From the NCBI RefSeq assembly GCF_000504205.1, contig NZ_AZAJ01000001.1:1400879-1464878 (forward strand): 64,000 bases of DNA. The letters run 5' to 3'. The notes under the pieces were generated by a model, which saw nothing but the letters and a program-made list of their open reading frames with translations, was not told the origin of the DNA and did no database searches. Positions 60,664-64,000 of this stretch are shown piece after piece. Made by a program: the position numbers and the translations under genes. Source of the stretch: Methanolobus tindarius DSM 2278. Lineage in GTDB: Archaea; Halobacteriota; Methanosarcinia; Methanosarcinales; Methanosarcinaceae. Position 1 is the first letter of the stretch. Every line of letters begins with the position of its first letter.

Positions 60664-62595
60664 TTAATTGTCAGAAGGTAATGTCAGCAACAATCCGACG
60701 TTTGCAAATGCCTCTGCAACCTGCTTGAAAGCAACAAGGAACTCTTTTTCACTCAGGTCAAGATCAGCTGCAAGTGGTTCTGCTGCAAACCATATCTCCT
60801 TTTCACTGTCTCCACGGGTAAGTGAAACACAGGCAAGCATATCTGCCTTGGTGAGCCTGTAAACAGAATCCCTTCCGGTTGGAGTTACCCAGGATGGGTG
60901 AATGTTTTTGAGTTCTGTTACAAACCTGTCCCAATTAATTGTTGCAGATGCTTCCAAATTGAGTTTAACACTTGCACGATCTCCTGTAACTTCCTTTTCG
61001 ATAACCTTTGAAAGCTTCTTGTATTCCGGATCTGACTCGTCAACGATCATTGCCTCCTTCTCAAGCTTCTCTGCTTCATCAGCAAAGAACGGAGCAAGGT
61101 TTACAATATCAGATGGTTTTGTTGCAAGTGAGACACCAAAGAAAGCAACTCCACTGAGAAGCATTCCTAAAATTACACCATGGTTTGAAAGAACCGGATG
61201 AACTGTATCAAGATAAGCTGTTGCAAATGGAGCGGTGTTTGCAAGATCTATAGCTGTCAGTCCAATCTGTACAACTGCACCAACAATCAGTCCTGCAAGA
61301 GCACCTTGCTTTGTTGCACGTTTCCAGAAAAGACCTCCCATGAGTGGGAAGAAGTAGGCTGCACTTGCAATAAAGGTTGCAATGTGGATTACATCAATGA
61401 TACTGTCAATGTAGAATGAAAGAACAGTTGCAAGTGCTACGATAATGAGAACACTGATCCTGTTTATTGTCATCATCTGCTTCATTGTTGCATCCGGTTT
61501 TATGTATCTCTGGTAAATATCACGTGAAATACATGAACCACCTGAAGTTGCAAATGTATCTGCAGAGGACATTGCTGCTGCTGCAAGACCAACTGCACAA
61601 AGACCGACTGCTACTGGTGAAAGAGTGCTTACAATGTAGACAAGAAGAGCCGGTTCTGCTGCTGCCATTGCACCCATTCCAATCTCTGCAAATGAAGCCG
61701 GTATCTCAGGATAAATATGGTTAAGACTGATTGCTATTGCAGTACATGCAACACCGAAGATGAGGAAAATAAGGAAGGAACCAAGGATCATACCATTTCT
61801 TGCGGATTTTTCATCCTTTGCTGCCCATATTCTCTGCCATGGATCTTGTTCTGTGATCCATCCGGGAATTATGGCAAAAATAGCTATAAGCACTGCCGGA
61901 ACACCAATTATAAACGGATTCCACCATCCTGAAGGAACATCACCAAAAAGATCTGAAGTTGTCATGGCAGGTGCATCGGCAGCCCCGGATGTTGCTGCTG
62001 TTACAACTACAAAAGCAATTATAAGTGAGAATGTAGCAAGCATGATGAATTGTATCATGTCAGTCCAGATAACTGCGGAGAAACCTCCAAGTGTTACGTA
62101 AACTGAGATTGCAAGAGCTACAATTGCCGCTGCGTATATTGGTTCAAGACCAAAGAATATGCTTAGTACAAGTGAGAAACCCTTGATATCGGCAACAGCG
62201 AAAAGAGCCATTACGATTGCGATAACAACGGCAACAGGCGCACGTATTGAACTACTGAACCTCTGTTCAAGTAATTCAGGCTGTGTGATTGCAGGCAGGT
62301 GTTTTATTTTACCTACAAGCAGAGCGATCAACAACAGTGCAATGATGTTTGGGGCTACAAAGCTCCAGATGGAGCCCATTCCAAGCAACATGTAAAGTGC
62401 AATGACTGATAGAATTCCACCAGCAGTCATCCATGAAGATGCTGCGGAGAAACCAATTCCCACTGAACTGATCTTACGGCCTGCAAGCCAGAAATCAGTT
62501 ACAGATTTTTGCTTTTTTGTAAAATATAATCCTATACCAATGAGTCCAAGCAAATAGACTGCCATTAATATAAGGAATATCTGATAACTTTCCAT
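60664..62595 (-). CDS. Sodium:solute symporter (SSS family) with C-terminal extension
   Basis: The 643-residue protein has about 13 membrane helices with the SSS features DFWLAGRKISSVGIGFSAA, a conserved GG-I motif region and the ALAAAAMSSADTFATSGGS helix, followed by a soluble tail of about 120 residues (from about 520). It starts at ATG after GAGGT. It imports an organic solute with sodium; the substrate is not readable. TATA-like boxes lie at 62654-62665 and 62689-62698 on the minus strand. Confidence 0.9.
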   Translation of the reverse strand: MESYQIFLILMAVYLLGLIGIGLYFTKKQKSVTDFWLAGRKISSVGIGFSAASSWMTAGGILSVIALYMLLGMGSIWSFVAPNIIALLLIALLVGKIKHLPAITQPELLEQRFSSSIRAPVAVVIAIVMALFAVADIKGFSLVLSIFFGLEPIYAAAIVALAISVYVTLGGFSAVIWTDMIQFIMLATFSLIIAFVVVTAATSGAADAPAMTTSDLFGDVPSGWWNPFIIGVPAVLIAIFAIIPGWITEQDPWQRIWAAKDEKSARNGMILGSFLIFLIFGVACTAIAISLNHIYPEIPASFAEIGMGAMAAAEPALLVYIVSTLSPVAVGLCAVGLAAAAMSSADTFATSGGSCISRDIYQRYIKPDATMKQMMTINRISVLIIVALATVLSFYIDSIIDVIHIATFIASAAYFFPLMGGLFWKRATKQGALAGLIVGAVVQIGLTAIDLANTAPFATAYLDTVHPVLSNHGVILGMLLSGVAFFGVSLATKPSDIVNLAPFFADEAEKLEKEAMIVDESDPEYKKLSKVIEKEVTGDRASVKLNLEASATINWDRFVTELKNIHPSWVTPTGRDSVYRLTKADMLACVSLTRGDSEKEIWFAAEPLAADLDLSEKEFLVAFKQVAEAFANVGLLLTLPSDN

Positions 62596-62934
62596 AATTA
62601 CTACCTCTTAACCTCTTATAATGATTTAAAACTCCGATACAGACTATCGAAGGCCTTTATATATGTGTTATAACTCTTATTTTAGTAAGTATATAAGGGT
62701 TTTCAAAAAATCCACTTTATGTTTAATCAATTTAATTTACCCTCACAAATTAAACATACTCTATTGATGGCTATTTTAATAAATTCATTCCAAGATACAA
62801 AATTAAATTGAGTTAATAAAATGGGATTTCCCATCTTAAATAACTAAATTGAATATTAATTCTCTGCTTAAATTCTATGATCAATTCAATACTCAATACA
62901 AAATAATATTATCATTCAGATACTATTTCCTAGC
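62596..62934. promoter_or_regulatory. Divergent AT-rich promoter region
   Basis: No gene is present. Minus-strand TATA boxes for the symporter lie at 62654-62698; the rest is AT-rich spacer before the plus-strand NurA gene. Confidence 0.5.
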
Positions 62935-64000
62935 ATGACCCTTGAGCCGGTTCACATAAAAGAGATACATGAAATAGTCGACCGTATTGATAAATGTTTC
63001 AAAAAAGATGAAAACGACAGCGATGATAATGAAAAAGTAAGAAACATACTTGAAAGGCTCAGGAAACTTGAATACAACGGCAAGGTAGTGTTAAGATCTA
63101 TCGGACCGGTCAGACGTGGAAAAGCAAGTATTGAGAGAATGCTGCATTCTGAAGATCCTTTCCCGGTATCTTATTCCTGCGACAGTGGAAGCACTACTGC
63201 CAAGACATTTGATAATGGTCTGTACATCGATTTCTGCCACTGTGCTATGGCATGTACGCCTACTGACCTTGACGTTCACAGCAAAAGGACAATTGTTGCA
63301 GCGGCTTATACTTTGAGTGATAAGGTGTATCTTAATACCAGTAACGACTGGGAATCTTTTGATGAAGGATGTGGAAGAAAAAAGATAATTCAAGTACAAC
63401 CCGGGCTGCTCAACAAAAAAGTCACTGACATATTACACGACATCGCTCTCTATCTTTCTGAATCAGAGCACATACTCTGGATGCTTGACAGCATTGGAAA
63501 TGATGATTTTTTCATAATGGATGGTCCCATTTATCCTAAAAGAATAATGTACTGGATGGTGGTCAATTCCGAAGATGTGAATATAAGCATCGACCCCAGT
63601 AGCAGGAAAATAATTCAGAATTACATTGACATAATGGACCATCATATTGAAAATATGAAGCCTCTAGTGGGTTTTGTAAAGAACCCGGAGGACATGCAGA
63701 TAATGCTGGCACTAAGGAAGCAGGAGCCTGAACTTGACCTCCCATGGCTTGTAGATGCACAATTCTTCAAGAATGCACTTTCTCTTGAAAGAACAGGTAT
63801 GAAGAGACGGGAAGCTGAGAAATATATCACCTACACAAACTGGTTCGTGCAGCCAAACCAGTTCTACGAAAAGATGCTGAAATCAACTTCGCCGCTTGTG
63901 GCGGAACTTGCCGACAGCAAATTCGATGCAGAGGATTATGCCCTTAGTTTTTTCATGGCGTATGTTCCAAAGCTTAATACAATTTTTAAAATAGAATCAC
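62935..64000 (+). CDS. NurA-domain nuclease, partial at window end
   Basis: ATG 62935 opens a frame that runs to the window edge without a stop (about 355 residues seen). It has the NurA metal-site region SCDSGSTTAK, then CHCAMA, and a later IMDGPIYPK segment. NurA works with HerA in resection of DNA double-strand breaks. No herA is visible here; it could lie beyond the edge. Confidence 0.8.
   Translation, partial: MTLEPVHIKEIHEIVDRIDKCFKKDENDSDDNEKVRNILERLRKLEYNGKVVLRSIGPVRRGKASIERMLHSEDPFPVSYSCDSGSTTAKTFDNGLYIDFCHCAMACTPTDLDVHSKRTIVAAAYTLSDKVYLNTSNDWESFDEGCGRKKIIQVQPGLLNKKVTDILHDIALYLSESEHILWMLDSIGNDDFFIMDGPIYPKRIMYWMVVNSEDVNISIDPSSRKIIQNYIDIMDHHIENMKPLVGFVKNPEDMQIMLALRKQEPELDLPWLVDAQFFKNALSLERTGMKRREAEKYITYTNWFVQPNQFYEKMLKSTSPLVAELADSKFDAEDYALSFFMAYVPKLNTIFKIES

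Overview
The window is chromosomal DNA from a methanogenic archaeon, most likely a member of the Methanosarcinaceae (a Methanolobus- or Methanococcoides-like organism; this is an inference, not a species call). The evidence is an archaeal 16S/23S/5S rRNA operon with tRNA-Ala in the spacer, archaeal DnaG, archaeosine synthase, RPA-type ssDNA-binding protein, Rnl3-type RNA ligase, a UPF0058 protein, a glycine-betaine ABC transporter, a PGF-CTERM-like surface protein and archaeal TATA-box promoters. No IS element, integrase or CRISPR array was seen.

Region 1 (1-15.7 kb) is AT-rich and accessory-looking. A membrane-anchored two-winged-helix regulator (minus strand) faces a plus-strand block: a small secreted PPC-like protein with its own terminator, then a membrane-anchored beta-propeller, two ABC-2 permeases, a NEW3-domain protein and an ABC ATPase. 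The regulator's 5' part and its upstream region are duplicated about 7 kb downstream. There the regulator is a decayed pseudogene, but the promoter and leader now sit in front of a secreted metzincin protease. A small anchored protein, a PepSY-repeat protein, a second ABC-2 exporter and three tandem paralogous membrane proteins follow. Four genes or operons in this block share one promoter-like motif (TGGCCAYAAYWRYTAARTA). Three of them also have a foldable 5' leader of about 110-130 nt. This is the best candidate in the window for an undescribed system: a regulon of secreted proteins, exporters and a possible RNA leader.

Region 2 (15.7-25.3 kb) is more conventional. It holds a tightly overlapping MetF-like/ThiC-like/CofE-like operon, a secreted alkaline phosphatase, a three-gene glycine-betaine transporter whose ATPase appears to use an ATT start, and a dihydrolipoamide-dehydrogenase-like flavoprotein.

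Region 3 (25.8-31.3 kb) is the rRNA operon on the minus strand, in the order 16S, tRNA-Ala, 23S, tRNA-Cys, 5S. It has processing stems around 16S and 23S and tandem TATA boxes upstream.

Region 4 (31.3-64 kb) is mostly housekeeping. It contains a LeuA-family synthase whose 5' end is out of frame, a chemoreceptor almost without a sensor domain, TatD, an MBL hydrolase, a YgiQ radical SAM protein, a surface protein, a GlcD/GlcF-like lactate/glycolate oxidase pair, ArcS, GNAT, DnaG, a CoA-disulfide-reductase-like enzyme, RtcA, KptA, RPA, three CBS-domain proteins, RNA ligase, a SelB/EF-Tu-like GTPase, a KaiC-like ATPase, SpoIIM-like, a MetE-type methyltransferase, a sodium:solute symporter, and a NurA nuclease cut by the window edge. 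RtcA, KptA and Rnl3 put three RNA-end-processing enzymes within about 7.5 kb.
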